Part shown: positions 9,562 to 18,106 of the stretch, one piece after another
How positions within the stretch are numbered: the first letter of the stretch is position 1
Layout of the letters: each line of letters begins with the position of its first letter
Origin: Chryseobacterium polytrichastri
Lineage (GTDB): Bacteria > Bacteroidota > Bacteroidia > Flavobacteriales > Weeksellaceae
Reading direction: 5' to 3'
DNA length: 64,000 nt
Assembly (NCBI RefSeq): GCF_900142445.1
Contig: NZ_FRAV01000007.1
Location: 62,001-126,000, forward strand
The notes under the pieces: generated by a model
Told to the model about the DNA's origin: nothing
The model's database searches: none
Seen by the model: the letters and a program-made list of their open reading frames with translations, nothing else
Position numbers and translations under genes: made by a program

Positions 9562-9984
9562 TTATTTTATCTTCATCATCGTAACCAATGAAGTTGCCAC
9601 ATGACTTTCTGAACCTCCATTTTCATCAACAACATAAATTTCTGTTCTGATGACGCTGATCTTTGCACCTCCTTTTATCACATAAGATTTTGAAACCAAA
9701 GCATCACCCATTGCAGGACGTAAATAATTAACTTTTAATTCCACCGTCACAACATAACAATCTTGTTCATAATGGCTCACCGCCGCATATCCTGAAGAAA
9801 CATCCACCAAAGAAGCAATCATTGCCCCGTTGAACATTCCTGCTTTTCTGGTCATTAATTCCATTTTTGGAATTTTCATGGAAATGAAATCAGTATCAAC
9901 TTCCAGTAATTCTGCTTTGTAGAATTTTAAGGTTTCTGAACGGTTGAAACTGTCAGTGATGAGTTGTTTTTTTTCGGGGGTCAT
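9562..9984 (-). CDS. PaaI/DUF4442-like hotdog thioesterase
   Basis: 140 residues with the hotdog fold pattern: central helix MFNGAMIASLVDVSSGYAAVS followed by strands VVTVELKVNYLRPAMGDALVSKSYVIKGGAKISVIRTEIYV. Such proteins hydrolyse acyl-CoA thioesters in the cytosol. The catalytic residues are probably the Asn/Asp in NGAMIASLVD. The gene is convergent with the GLPGLI gene (14 bp between stops) and seems monocistronic. Substrate unknown. Confidence 0.8.
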   Translation of the reverse strand: MTPEKKQLITDSFNRSETLKFYKAELLEVDTDFISMKIPKMELMTRKAGMFNGAMIASLVDVSSGYAAVSHYEQDCYVVTVELKVNYLRPAMGDALVSKSYVIKGGAKISVIRTEIYVVDENGGSESHVATSLVTMMKIK

Positions 9985-10009
9985 TGATTATTATTTGAAG
10001 GGTAAATTT

Positions 10010-10258
10010 AAACACAAATGGCACAAATATTTCAAACAAATGACACAAATCTTAAAACAAAGTTTAAACTTAATAATCTTAATCGCTTAATATAAACTTA
10101 ATGGTTAGATTTTTTAAACATTAAGAAAGGTTAGTTAAGTTTTGGCTAAAGCCAATTGAACGTATTTAAAATGAAAACGGGCTAAAGCCCGTTCCTATTG
10201 ATATTGTTGAAAATAATGTTTGTGTTATTCGTGAAGAACATTCGTGTTATTTGTGTTT
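10010..10258. repeat. Large imperfect inverted repeat enclosing a REP-like element
   Basis: The outer arms are AAACACAAATGGCACAAAT (10010-10028) and, inverted, ATTCGTGTTATTTGTGTTT (10240-10258). A two-hairpin REP-like element lies inside at 10138-10202. The stretch fills the 279-bp gap between the thioesterase and topB and has no ORF. The right flank resembles the sequence after the REP copy at 20043-20099. Confidence 0.6.
10138..10202 (+). repeat. REP-like two-hairpin element, copy 1
   Basis: Hairpin 1 is TTGGCTAAAGCCAA and hairpin 2 is AACGGGCTAAAGCCCGTT, both with TAAA loops, then the conserved tail CTATTGA. Other copies in the same orientation are at 16867, 19981 and 55397. Confidence 0.85.
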
Positions 10259-10263
10259 GAAAC

Positions 10264-12384
10264 TTAGTTAAGCTCAACCTGAAAATCATCAGACAACAAT
10301 AAAACTCCTTCTACTAAACTTTCCGGATGTGTTGTAAACCCTTTTAGCTTTGAAGTTTTTCCTTTTAATACTAAATCTAAAAGTTGTTTATCTGAAATCT
10401 TTTTCCCGAAAATATCGAAAGAGATTTTAAAGCCACAATTTTTAAAATCAGAACAGCCGACAGCGGTTTTTCCTTTGATTAAATTATGTTCTTTACACTT
10501 CGGACACTTAGTTTCTTCCCAAGTCTGAAGTTCTTTTTTTACCGCAGGTTCCCTCTTTTTCTTTTCAACTACTTTTTCTTCTTCCTGCAACATGATGACT
10601 TTTCCTTTTCCGTCTACCACTTTTTTGGTCAACTCCGTCACCATTTGGATCAATTCTTCTTTAAACTGATTGGCTTCATATTCACCACTTTCAATTTTGC
10701 GAAGTTTTAATTCCCATTCCCCCGTTAATTCAGGGCTTTTCAGTAATTCATCTTCAATCGTATCAATCAATTGAATTCCGGTCTGTGTAGCAATTAGATT
10801 TTTTCTTTTCTTTTCAATATACTGTCGTTTGAAAAGCGTTTCTATGATATTGGCTCGGGTGGATGGTCTTCCGATCCCGTTATTTTTTAAAAGTTCACGA
10901 AGTTCTTCGTCTTCCACCTGTTTTCCGGCAGTTTCCATTGCTCTCAGAAGCGTTGCTTCCGTGTAAGGCTTGGGTGGCGAAGTTTTACCCTGATGAATCA
11001 TCGGATCATGGGGTCCGGTTTCTCCGGCAACGAATTCAGGAATCGTTTGTTCCTCTTCCTTATCTTTTTCTTTATCAGCAGGTTCTTCTTTGGCATCTTT
11101 TGCATAAACTGCTCTCCAACCCGGTTCAAGGATCTGTCTTCCACTTGTTTTAAACGGAATGGTTCCTACCTTACCTTCTACCAAGGTATTTGAAATTTTA
11201 CATTCAGGATAAAATACAGAAATAAAACGTTTGGCAATCAGATCATACACCAATTTCTCTTCCCTGCTCAAGTTTTGAGAAGGCGTAACTTCCGTTGGAA
11301 TAATCGCATGGTGATCCGTTACTTTTGCATCATCAAAAACTGCTTTCGATTTTGGAATTGGTGCTTCTAATAAAGGGGCAATCAGTTCCTGATAGAAATA
11401 CATTTTTCGAAGAATCCCTTCAATTTTCGGATATAAACTTTCCGATAAATAGGTGGTATCAACACGTGGATAAGTCACATGTTTTTTCTCATAAAGACTT
11501 TGAATATATTTTAAAGTGCTGTCTGCAGAATAACCGTATTTCTTATTGGCTTCCACCTGAAGTCCGGTCAGGTCAAAAAGCCTTAGATTCTTTTCTTTTC
11601 CTTCTTTAATTTCAAAAGAAACGATCTCAAAAGGGTTTACTTTAAGATATTCCAATCCTTTTTCTGCGCGGTCTAATGTTTTTAAACGGTCAATCGCTGC
11701 GTTGAAAATAACGTCACGGTATTTGGTTTTCAGTTCCCAATATTCTTCGGTATTAAAAGCCTCGATTTCTTTCTGACGCTGAACCAACATCGCCAACGTG
11801 GGCGTCTGCACTCTTCCAATAGAAAGGACTACTTTATTTCCTCCAAATTTTTTAGTGAAAAGTCGGGTCGCGTTGATTCCCAATAACCAATCGCCAATCG
11901 CTCTTGCATTTCCTGCGAGATAGAGATTTTTGTAATCTTCGGCTGGTTTTAGGTTTTGAAAACCTTCTTTAATGGCTTCTTCGGTAAGAGAAGAAATCCA
12001 TAAACGCTGAATGGGTTTGTTGCATTTTGCTTTCTGCAATACCCAACGCTGAATGAGTTCTCCCTCCTGCCCGGCATCCCCACAGTTAATCACCTCATCA
12101 CACTCTTCCACCAATCTCTCAATCACTTTAAACTGATTTTCAACGCCTTTATTGGGAATTAGTTTGATCCCAAAATTATTTGGTATAATGGGCAGTAAAA
12201 ACAAATTCCAGGATTTATATTGAGGACCGTAGTCGTGAGGTTCTTTCAGGGTGCAAAGATGTCCGAACGTCCATGTTACACAATAGCCGTTCCCTTCCAT
12301 ATACCCTTGTTTAGGCGTGGTTGCGCCCAATACTTTGGCGATATCTCTGGCAACACTGGGTTTTTCGGCAATACAAAGTTTCAT
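10264..12384 (-). CDS. topB: DNA topoisomerase III
   Basis: 706 residues, type IA topoisomerase. The TOPRIM domain has the catalytic Glu7 in LCIAEKPSVARDIA and the acidic motif CGDAGQEGELI (101-111), the form usual in Bacteroidota TopB. VLSIGRVQTPTLAML (187-200) and the active-site Tyr305 in HVTYPRVDTTYL identify the cleavage core. A lysine/glutamate-rich linker leads to one C-terminal four-cysteine zinc finger (Cys627, 630, 644, 650). It relaxes and decatenates single-stranded regions, with roles in recombination intermediates. It is monocistronic between repeats and a gene-free AT-rich gap. Confidence 0.95.
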   Translation of the reverse strand: MKLCIAEKPSVARDIAKVLGATTPKQGYMEGNGYCVTWTFGHLCTLKEPHDYGPQYKSWNLFLLPIIPNNFGIKLIPNKGVENQFKVIERLVEECDEVINCGDAGQEGELIQRWVLQKAKCNKPIQRLWISSLTEEAIKEGFQNLKPAEDYKNLYLAGNARAIGDWLLGINATRLFTKKFGGNKVVLSIGRVQTPTLAMLVQRQKEIEAFNTEEYWELKTKYRDVIFNAAIDRLKTLDRAEKGLEYLKVNPFEIVSFEIKEGKEKNLRLFDLTGLQVEANKKYGYSADSTLKYIQSLYEKKHVTYPRVDTTYLSESLYPKIEGILRKMYFYQELIAPLLEAPIPKSKAVFDDAKVTDHHAIIPTEVTPSQNLSREEKLVYDLIAKRFISVFYPECKISNTLVEGKVGTIPFKTSGRQILEPGWRAVYAKDAKEEPADKEKDKEEEQTIPEFVAGETGPHDPMIHQGKTSPPKPYTEATLLRAMETAGKQVEDEELRELLKNNGIGRPSTRANIIETLFKRQYIEKKRKNLIATQTGIQLIDTIEDELLKSPELTGEWELKLRKIESGEYEANQFKEELIQMVTELTKKVVDGKGKVIMLQEEEKVVEKKKREPAVKKELQTWEETKCPKCKEHNLIKGKTAVGCSDFKNCGFKISFDIFGKKISDKQLLDLVLKGKTSKLKGFTTHPESLVEGVLLLSDDFQVELN

Positions 12385-12622
12385 GAATTTCGGGGATTAT
12401 TGAAAGGGTTGCAAAAATCGGGATTTTTTTTGGATATTAAGTAATCTTGTAGTGTAAGAATTATACATTGCTGATAATTATTAATGATATAGAGCTGATG
12501 GTAATCCTATTTAATTCACTTAAGTTACCTCTCCAAAATACATTAAAGAGTCTGCCTTATAATCTAAAAAATAGTAACAAACATTTTGATCATATATCTA
12601 TTTCAATTGGTTTGTTTTTATT

Positions 12623-13468
12623 TTACTCGAATGGCTCAAAAATATCACGCATATATTCAATTATAGAATTGTAATCAATAATTCCTGAATTTCTATAATC
12701 TGGTTCGTGAGTTTTTAATTCATTATAAATAGTTTTTCCATTAGAATCATCTAATAAAAATATTCTTGAAACTCCTCCATCTAATTGAAAGTATTCTAAT
12801 TTCCAATAAGAATGACTCTTATCAAATAATCTAGCAATAGAATAACTTGGTAGATTATCTATTTCAATTTTGGAGGCTATTTCTAATACTTGAAGAACTG
12901 ACATTCTGAAATATTTTTCTATATTAACATTAGAAATTTCATTTCCAGATTTATCATATACATACCAATTTCCTACGGGTATATTATCCGAATAAGTTTT
13001 TATTTTCTTTAACTCTCCTGTATCATAAAATACATAACTATATTTTACATCAATATTAATAGAGCGATTTTTATAATTATCCCAATCTTTATGTATTAGT
13101 ATTACATTATTTTCATTTCTATAAATTTCCTCAAGAGAATAAAGTCTTGAATTTTCAATAAACATTCTCCGAACAAGTCCTTTAGAATCATATTCTTCAA
13201 AAGAATAATTTGAATCATTTATGCTATTTTTTGTAACCCTATTTAGTTTAATATTTATTCCTGATGGGCTTTTAATATTTATAGAATCCTTTTTTGTAAA
13301 TTGATTATTTATTTGTTCTAAATTCGGAATTTCTATATTTCGAATGTTACGATTGGGGATTATCATTCTACTTTTCTTTATACTATTTTTAGAATCCTTT
13401 ATTTTTTGTGCACAACAAGTCATTTCATTAATAAAAAGACACATAAAAATTAATATCCATTTTTCCAT
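12623..13468 (-). CDS. Exported protein of unknown function, YwqK/MORN-like middle region
   Basis: 281 residues, not recognised as a named family. The N-terminus (MEKWILIFMCLFINEMTCCAQ) is a signal peptide, possibly with a lipobox-like Cys pair. The middle has the pattern YDTGELKKIKTYSDNIPVGNW followed by YVYDKSGNEI, resembling repeats in YwqK/MORN-type proteins. The gene is visibly more AT-rich than its neighbours. It follows the 375-aa paralogue gene by 26 bp, so the two are probably cotranscribed. Confidence 0.6.
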   Translation of the reverse strand: MEKWILIFMCLFINEMTCCAQKIKDSKNSIKKSRMIIPNRNIRNIEIPNLEQINNQFTKKDSINIKSPSGINIKLNRVTKNSINDSNYSFEEYDSKGLVRRMFIENSRLYSLEEIYRNENNVILIHKDWDNYKNRSINIDVKYSYVFYDTGELKKIKTYSDNIPVGNWYVYDKSGNEISNVNIEKYFRMSVLQVLEIASKIEIDNLPSYSIARLFDKSHSYWKLEYFQLDGGVSRIFLLDDSNGKTIYNELKTHEPDYRNSGIIDYNSIIEYMRDIFEPFE

Positions 13469-13494
13469 TTTAAATCTATCTATTGTAGAAATTT

Positions 13495-14622
13495 TTATTT
13501 AAAATATTCAAGTTCTCTTTCTATTATTGCTGTAATAGGGCCATCCTGGCCATTCATATAAACCTTACATTTATACCAATTATTATATTCATCATACTCA
13601 TATTTGTAGTAAGTATGCTCTGGAAGTTCATACATGAAGCCTCGCAACTTTTGATTTGGAAACTCTGGAACATATTGTTTGTGAATTATATTTCCAAACT
13701 CATCATAATACATGATGGTTTTCTTTGTAACATATACTTTACTTCTTAAGGAAGATGTAAAATAGATTTCATTTTTTGAGATATAGTTTTTATTGGAATC
13801 GTATGTATATGTCTCACTTTGAACTTCTTCTTCGCAGCCATAAAGAGTCATTTTTACAATACGATCTTGGTTATCATATTCATATGAAAAATGTAAATCA
13901 GGACAATAAGAACTTTCCGTATCTACTGCATTAAAAGGCATTTCTTTACCAGAAATTCCTGGTTTAATATTTTGTTTGATAAGGTTTCCTTTATTATTGT
14001 AAATAAATTCAGTTTTTCTAATTAAATCCTTTTCGTTTAAGGTAAACTTATCAGAATCTGAGACTAAATAAAACTTTTCTTGCTTTATTCTTTTATGCTG
14101 ATCTAACAAATATACGTATCCAAAGACCTGTTTATTGTCGTTCTGGTATATATTATTCTTATAAACATAATTTTGTTTAACCAATTGATAGTCATTATAA
14201 ATTGAGTATTTAGGATATTTTACAACTTTAATATTCTTCTTTTGTTGTAAATCTTTATCGTCATATTCATGGAAAATAGCATACCTTTCTGATAGAGGCT
14301 TTTTTGTCATATCCATCCAATTCTCGTATCTGGGAATCTGTTTTATTATTCTTCCTTTATTGTCAAAGGAAATAAAAATTGCGCCTCCGATATTTCTGCT
14401 GAAATACATTACTTCTTCTTTAGCTTTTTGAAGATCTTGAACATTACCCAAAGAATCAGAAATATAAGTATAATACCAATATGCAGATTTCACAGGACCA
14501 TGCAGATTAATATTTTCAGATCTACTCTGCTTTGAATTCATTAACATATCATCGGTTAAATTTTGCCCTAAGTACAGAGAAAAACAAGATAGTTGAAATA
14601 ATATATTTAAAAAAAAATTCAT
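13495..14622 (-). CDS. Exported protein of unknown function, paralogue of the 376-aa giant-operon protein
   Basis: 375 residues: signal peptide ending in YLGQ, then a protein rich in short YD-like units (YDNQDRIVKMTLYG, YDSNKNYISKN, YEYDEYNNWYKCKVYMNG). It is nearly identical over most of its length to the protein at 40114-41244 inside the giant operon. Long DNA stretches are also almost unchanged (for example around 13830-13990 against 40460-40620), while the signal peptides differ. That suggests recent duplication or gene conversion. It pairs here with the 281-aa gene. YD-like units occur in wall-associated and polymorphic-toxin proteins, but I assign no function. Confidence 0.7.
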   Translation of the reverse strand: MNFFLNILFQLSCFSLYLGQNLTDDMLMNSKQSRSENINLHGPVKSAYWYYTYISDSLGNVQDLQKAKEEVMYFSRNIGGAIFISFDNKGRIIKQIPRYENWMDMTKKPLSERYAIFHEYDDKDLQQKKNIKVVKYPKYSIYNDYQLVKQNYVYKNNIYQNDNKQVFGYVYLLDQHKRIKQEKFYLVSDSDKFTLNEKDLIRKTEFIYNNKGNLIKQNIKPGISGKEMPFNAVDTESSYCPDLHFSYEYDNQDRIVKMTLYGCEEEVQSETYTYDSNKNYISKNEIYFTSSLRSKVYVTKKTIMYYDEFGNIIHKQYVPEFPNQKLRGFMYELPEHTYYKYEYDEYNNWYKCKVYMNGQDGPITAIIERELEYFK

Positions 14623-14649
14623 GTAAAAGCTTTATTCAAGTGATAAATA

Positions 14650-14678
14650 TAAAAAAAGCTCCCTTAAAAAAGAGAGCC
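14650..14678 (-). terminator. Terminator after the M17 N-terminal domain gene
   Basis: A GCTCTC...GGGAGC stem followed by T7-8 on the minus strand. It lies about 30 bp after the stop of the 14707-15405 gene and just upstream of the 375-aa gene, separating the two transcripts. Confidence 0.75.
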
Positions 14679-14706
14679 CTCAACAATATTAATGAATCTA
14701 ACTTCA

Positions 14707-15405
14707 TTATTTTTTATTCACTTCTGCAATCGCATCGTTAATTCCACCACCTGCTACTTCAAAGAAAGACGGTCCTGCCAACAGGTATACTTTTTCTAAT
14801 TTCTTGGTATTTGAAAGTTTGTGTTCTTTTAAATAAGTTTCAGAACGGTTAGCCAATACAATCCCTTTGACTACATTTCCGGCTACTAATGCGGTTGGAG
14901 AATCAATTCCAGCATCTTTCAGGTCGCTGGCAAATGCGAAATTGGTTACGCCTAATCTCATCGCTTCACGAGCGGCCACTTCACCTACGGAAGTCATCAG
15001 TTCGGGAGTGAATTTATTTCGGTCACCCAAGCCAATCAACAATAGTTTTTTTGCTGACATAGAACCTGTAGGAGACGTAATTAAAATGGTTTCTAATGAA
15101 TGTCCCTGAAACTGTCCCGACTGTCTGATCTTGGTGAACTCACCTTTTAATGCGTCATCTAAATGGACTAACCCATTCAAGCTGGCAGGCAAAGCCTGAG
15201 CGTTGTGAATGTCATTTTCTGTATATTCAAAAACACAGGCAACCTGCAGTTGAGCATCTGCGGAAGACGGTCCCTGCACCAATCCGATCATTGAAATTCC
15301 GTCAACGGAGCCCCAGTTTTTTGATGTTCCGACAGGTGTTTTATTTTGAGCACTTAATGTCAATGATAATAAAGCTACTGCAAATGATAAAATGAAATTT
15401 TTCAT
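14707..15405 (-). CDS. Exported stand-alone M17 leucyl aminopeptidase N-terminal domain
   Basis: Start placed at ATG 15405, six codons inside the longest frame, because it gives a clean signal peptide (MKNFILSFAVALLSLTLSAQ). The 232-residue product matches only the macro-like N-terminal domain of M17 aminopeptidases: LVHLDDALKGEFTKIRQSGQ, KLLLIGLGDRNKFTPE, VGEVAAREAMRLGVTNFAFA. It stops where the metal-binding catalytic domain would begin. There is no frameshift remnant downstream and a terminator follows, so it is a genuine single-domain protein. M17 N-domains organise hexamers in the full enzyme; an exported version with no peptidase domain must do something else. Confidence 0.8.
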   Translation of the reverse strand: MKNFILSFAVALLSLTLSAQNKTPVGTSKNWGSVDGISMIGLVQGPSSADAQLQVACVFEYTENDIHNAQALPASLNGLVHLDDALKGEFTKIRQSGQFQGHSLETILITSPTGSMSAKKLLLIGLGDRNKFTPELMTSVGEVAAREAMRLGVTNFAFASDLKDAGIDSPTALVAGNVVKGIVLANRSETYLKEHKLSNTKKLEKVYLLAGPSFFEVAGGGINDAIAEVNKK

Positions 15406-15609
15406 GATTTTAATTTTTAGCATTAATTATTTTTGAGTGTCATTTTTAATAGAACATTTAGGTCATTAAAAATTTAACCACAAAAGATTTTAACACTTAA
15501 GTTATTTTTAAGTTAAAAGCATTCTGTTGAGAAGATCACTAAAGCTTTCTGAAAATCTTCGATTTCAATTCTTATGTGAGTTTTATATTCTCCATTTGTT
15601 TACCTCAGA

Positions 15610-16485
15610 TTACATCGTCATTGGAACTTCCATTAATAGAATCTCCGTATTTTCTGCTGTTGCTTTAATATTCAAATCTGAAATATCCCAAACTCCAAAA
15701 CCGTCTCTCGTTTCTAACGGCTGACCTTCAATCTCCGCACTTCCTTTTAAAATAAAGGCATAGACTCCATTTCCTTTTTTCTTGATCTGATAGTTGGTTT
15801 CAATTGTATTGTCAAAATTTCCTAAGTGAAACCAAGCATCCTGATGAATCCAAACGCCTTCGTCATCAGCATTTGGAGATAATATTTGCTTAAATCTATT
15901 TTTACTTTTTGTTTTATCTAATGTAATCTGATCATATCTCGGCGTTACATTTCTCTTATTTGGATAGACCCAAATTTGAAGAAATTTAACCAAGCTATCT
16001 GCATTTTTATTGAATTCACTGTGCATGATTCCTGTTCCGGCACTCATCACCTGGATATCTCCACTTTTGATAATAGCAGAATTTCCCATGTTGTCTTTAT
16101 GCTCCAAATCTCCTTCCAACGGAATGCTGATAATTTCCATATTGTCATGGGGATGTGTTCCAAAACCTCTTCCAGCCTCCACTTTATCATCATTAAGGAC
16201 TCTCAATACTCCGAAATGCATTCTTTCCGGATTGTGATAATTGGCAAAGCTAAAAGTATGATTACTTACCAACCATCCATGATCTGCCTTTCCTCGTGAA
16301 TCTGCTTTATGAATGACTGAATTATCTTTAATTTTTGACTCGGGATTGGGTAAATGATTGTATCCGATTGGTTCTAATGGCTCGATCTCATCAATCTCAT
16401 TTTTCATTGTGTTTCCCAATGAAGCTGATGCCACAAACATTCCTGTTCCTAATAATCCTTTCTTTAAAAAATCTTTTCTGTCCAT
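15610..16485 (-). CDS. Pirin family protein with N-terminal export-like segment
   Basis: 291 residues, bicupin pirin. Metal ligands are the histidines in FGTHPHDNMEI and the Glu/His set in EGDLEHKD and TGIMHSE. An N-terminal extension, MDRKDFLKKGLLGTGMFVASAS, resembles a Tat leader but with RK in place of the twin arginines, so export is uncertain. Some pirins oxidise quercetin and respond to redox stress. The promoter is nearly identical to that of the ring-cleaving dioxygenase at 22396-23328, so it likely belongs to the same electrophile/quinone regulon. Confidence 0.88.
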   Translation of the reverse strand: MDRKDFLKKGLLGTGMFVASASLGNTMKNEIDEIEPLEPIGYNHLPNPESKIKDNSVIHKADSRGKADHGWLVSNHTFSFANYHNPERMHFGVLRVLNDDKVEAGRGFGTHPHDNMEIISIPLEGDLEHKDNMGNSAIIKSGDIQVMSAGTGIMHSEFNKNADSLVKFLQIWVYPNKRNVTPRYDQITLDKTKSKNRFKQILSPNADDEGVWIHQDAWFHLGNFDNTIETNYQIKKKGNGVYAFILKGSAEIEGQPLETRDGFGVWDISDLNIKATAENTEILLMEVPMTM

Positions 16486-16515
16486 ATCTATTCGTTATTT
16501 GTTCGTTATTGATAG

Positions 16516-16566
16516 GACAAATTTAGGGAGATGGAAAATGCTGGGCATTTAACTAGTTTAATAAAT
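16516..16566 (-). promoter_or_regulatory. Pirin promoter with ACTAGT-centred operator
   Basis: On the minus strand the -7 box TAAATTTG (16525-16518) lies about 33 bp before the ATG. On the plus strand the block TTTAACTAGTTTAATAAAT (16548-16566) is identical to that upstream of the dioxygenase at 23387-23405, at the same distance from the -7 box. The AACTAGTT dyad is centred near -44, with no TTG at -33, so a regulator binding there is likely. Confidence 0.75.
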
Positions 16567-16604
16567 TTCTTTTTTTAAGTATTTTTATGTGATTATATTC
16601 TTTG

Positions 16605-16769
16605 TTGGAATACGCAAAGGCGCAAGGGTATTATTTATAAATCATAGATAAGGCGCAAGGATTTTATCTGCGATAAAATTAATTATGGATAATTTGTTGA
16701 AAATATTTGATTTTCTTGCGCCTCAAAAACGTTTTTAATTGTGAATTTTTGCGTCTTTGCATATTCCAA
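16605..16769. repeat. 165-bp inverted-repeat element, copy 1
   Basis: The ends TTGGAATACGCAAAGGCGCAA and the inverse TTGCGTCTTTGCATATTCCAA can pair, and inner arms (AGGCGCAAGGATTTTAT / TTTTCTTGCGCCT) make a nested stem. A related copy lies between metI and metQ at 50531-50707; a fragment is seen near 21730-21760. Confidence 0.75.
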
Positions 16770-16779
16770 CCAATTAAAT

Positions 16780-16849
16780 TTCTTTTGTCTTGAAATCGAA
16801 GATTCGACGTAGTCAAACAAAAGAAAGAAAAGCTCAAGACTTGGAAACT
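16780..16849 (+). repeat. 70-bp intergenic repeat, copy A
   Basis: Starts TTCTTTTGTCTTGAAATC and ends CAAGACTTGGAAACT. It contains internal dyads (TTCTTTTG...CAAAAGAA; TCTTGA...TCAAGA). The second copy at 19735-19804 has the same length and differs at only a few bases. Confidence 0.8.
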
Positions 16850-16866
16850 TTCGCTAAAAAATAATT

Positions 16867-16934
16867 AAGTTTTGGCTAAAGCCAATATTATGGAATGTAT
16901 ACTTTTTAAACGGGCTGAAGCCCGTTTCTATTGA
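16867..16934 (+). repeat. REP-like two-hairpin element, copy 2
   Basis: TTGGCTAAAGCCAA, then AAACGGGCTGAAGCCCGTTT and the tail CTATTGA. Same order and orientation as the copies at 10138, 19981 and 55397. Confidence 0.85.
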
Positions 16935-17025
16935 CCGAAAATTTGTAATTATTTATGACAATAATTATAATATTTAAGGATAAAAAATCTGCATCATCTG
17001 TAAAATCAGCAAGACAAAACCATTT

Positions 17026-17604
17026 CTATTTTGAAGCTAATCTTTTCCGGATTGTGCTTACAAATTCTTTTGAAACCCCAAGATAAGAGGCAATATAATA
17101 CTGCGGAACTCTTTGTGGGATTGTAGGATATACTTTTACAAATTCTAAATATCGGTCTGATGCAGTTTTTGAAATGGTATTCACCAAACGGTTTTGAAGC
17201 GTTGATAAATTCCGCTGTACCAACATTCTGAACACTCTTTCAAATTTTGGATATTCTTTTAATAATTTTTCTTTGGCAGTGGGAGTCAGCATATAAATCT
17301 CTGAGTCTTCCAGTGTTTCGATATAGAATTTGGATGGTTTCTGTTCCTGAAATGAAGCAATGTCACTCGTCCACCAATCTTCAATGGCAAATAAAATAGT
17401 GACTTCGAAACCATTATCATCAAGGTAAAATACCCTCACACAACCTTTTTGGATATAGCCTTCAAACTGGCAAATTTCTCCTTCTCTTAATAAAACAGTT
17501 TTCTTTGGAACAGTCTCGCAAGTGAGTAAATCTGTGAAAAATTTTTCTTCATCTTGACTAAGAGTAATGAATCGTGTTACGTTTTTGATGATATTTTCAA
17601 ACAT
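17026..17604 (-). CDS. Crp/Fnr family transcriptional regulator
   Basis: 192 residues: an N-terminal cyclic-nucleotide-binding-like barrel (about 20-120, with VLLREGEICQFEGYIQKGCVRVFYL) and a short C-terminal winged helix ending YYIASYLGVSKEFVSTIRKRL. No cysteine cluster of the Fnr type is present, so it is not an obvious oxygen sensor. It lies 9 bp after the 103-aa receiver-like gene and is probably cotranscribed with it. Target genes are unknown; the nearby pirin and dioxygenase promoters share a palindrome it could bind, but nothing shows this. Confidence 0.9.
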   Translation of the reverse strand: MFENIIKNVTRFITLSQDEEKFFTDLLTCETVPKKTVLLREGEICQFEGYIQKGCVRVFYLDDNGFEVTILFAIEDWWTSDIASFQEQKPSKFYIETLEDSEIYMLTPTAKEKLLKEYPKFERVFRMLVQRNLSTLQNRLVNTISKTASDRYLEFVKVYPTIPQRVPQYYIASYLGVSKEFVSTIRKRLASK

Positions 17605-17613
17605 ATAATAAGT

Positions 17614-17925
17614 TTACGGCTGCAAATTAGGGAAAAGCGCGTAAACTTCATTCTTTAATAATCCGCTTCCTCCGCCATAATGGTCGATTACCTTTACATC
17701 CTGATCTAAATTTTCACAAAAAACTTTGATATCTTTTTCAAATTGTTCCTCTAACCCTGAACTTAACAGTACAATATCAACCTGATTTTCTTTGAGATAA
17801 TTGTAACAAATGTTTTCATCACTTTGAATTTCCGCTTTCCAGCCTTCATTATTTTCTATGATTCTTTTTAAAGTATCCAGTATTTCCTGATTTTTCCCGA
17901 TCACTAGGAATTGTAGTGTTTTCAT
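17614..17925 (-). CDS. Small receiver-like protein lacking the phospho-acceptor pattern
   Basis: 103 residues. The secondary-structure order resembles a response-regulator receiver: LQFLVIGKNQEILDTLKRII at the start, then VDIVLLSSGLEEQ, then DVKVIDHYGGGSG. At the place where an acceptor Asp is expected after the third strand there is SSG instead. It may therefore be a pseudo-receiver or simply a Rossmann-like protein. It precedes the Crp-type regulator by 9 bp, which suggests it modulates that regulator. Confidence 0.5.
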   Translation of the reverse strand: MKTLQFLVIGKNQEILDTLKRIIENNEGWKAEIQSDENICYNYLKENQVDIVLLSSGLEEQFEKDIKVFCENLDQDVKVIDHYGGGSGLLKNEVYALFPNLQP

Positions 17926-17970
17926 TATGTCTTTTATTTTAGTTATTCCTTTTATCTTCTCAATTTATTC

Positions 17971-18067
17971 CCACAAGTTTGTCATCCTGAAAGGATCTAA
18001 ACACAAATCTTTTCATGCAATTTTCTAATACTAAGTTTAGATCCCTCTGGGATGACAAACTTTGTGG
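17971..18067. repeat. Intergenic inverted repeat of the GTCATCCTGA type
   Basis: The left arm (17971-18002, CCACAAGTTTGTCATCCTGA...GGATCTAAAC) and right arm (18035-18067) are complementary with a few mismatches and enclose 32 bp. The sequence is like the widespread flavobacterial hairpins that read GTCATTCTGA...GAATCT. It fills the gap between the antiporter and the receiver-like gene and might also act as a transcript barrier. Confidence 0.7.
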
Positions 18068-18106
18068 ATGATTGTTAAGTGATCAAAATTTTAAACAAGT
18101 TTATTT

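Larger units (their letters stand above)
16486..17025. other. 540-bp gene-free region with a promoter and three repeats
   Basis: From left to right: the pirin promoter/operator, a 165-bp inverted-repeat element, a 70-bp repeat and a REP-like element. No ORF or RNA gene could be supported here. Confidence 0.7.

Noticed and set aside
10863..11153. Plus-strand ORFs over topB
   Set aside because: Antisense to conserved topoisomerase sequence; no independent coding evidence.
12385..12622. Search for a small RNA or ORF upstream of topB
   Set aside because: AT-rich, no stable hairpin, no convincing start with coding character.
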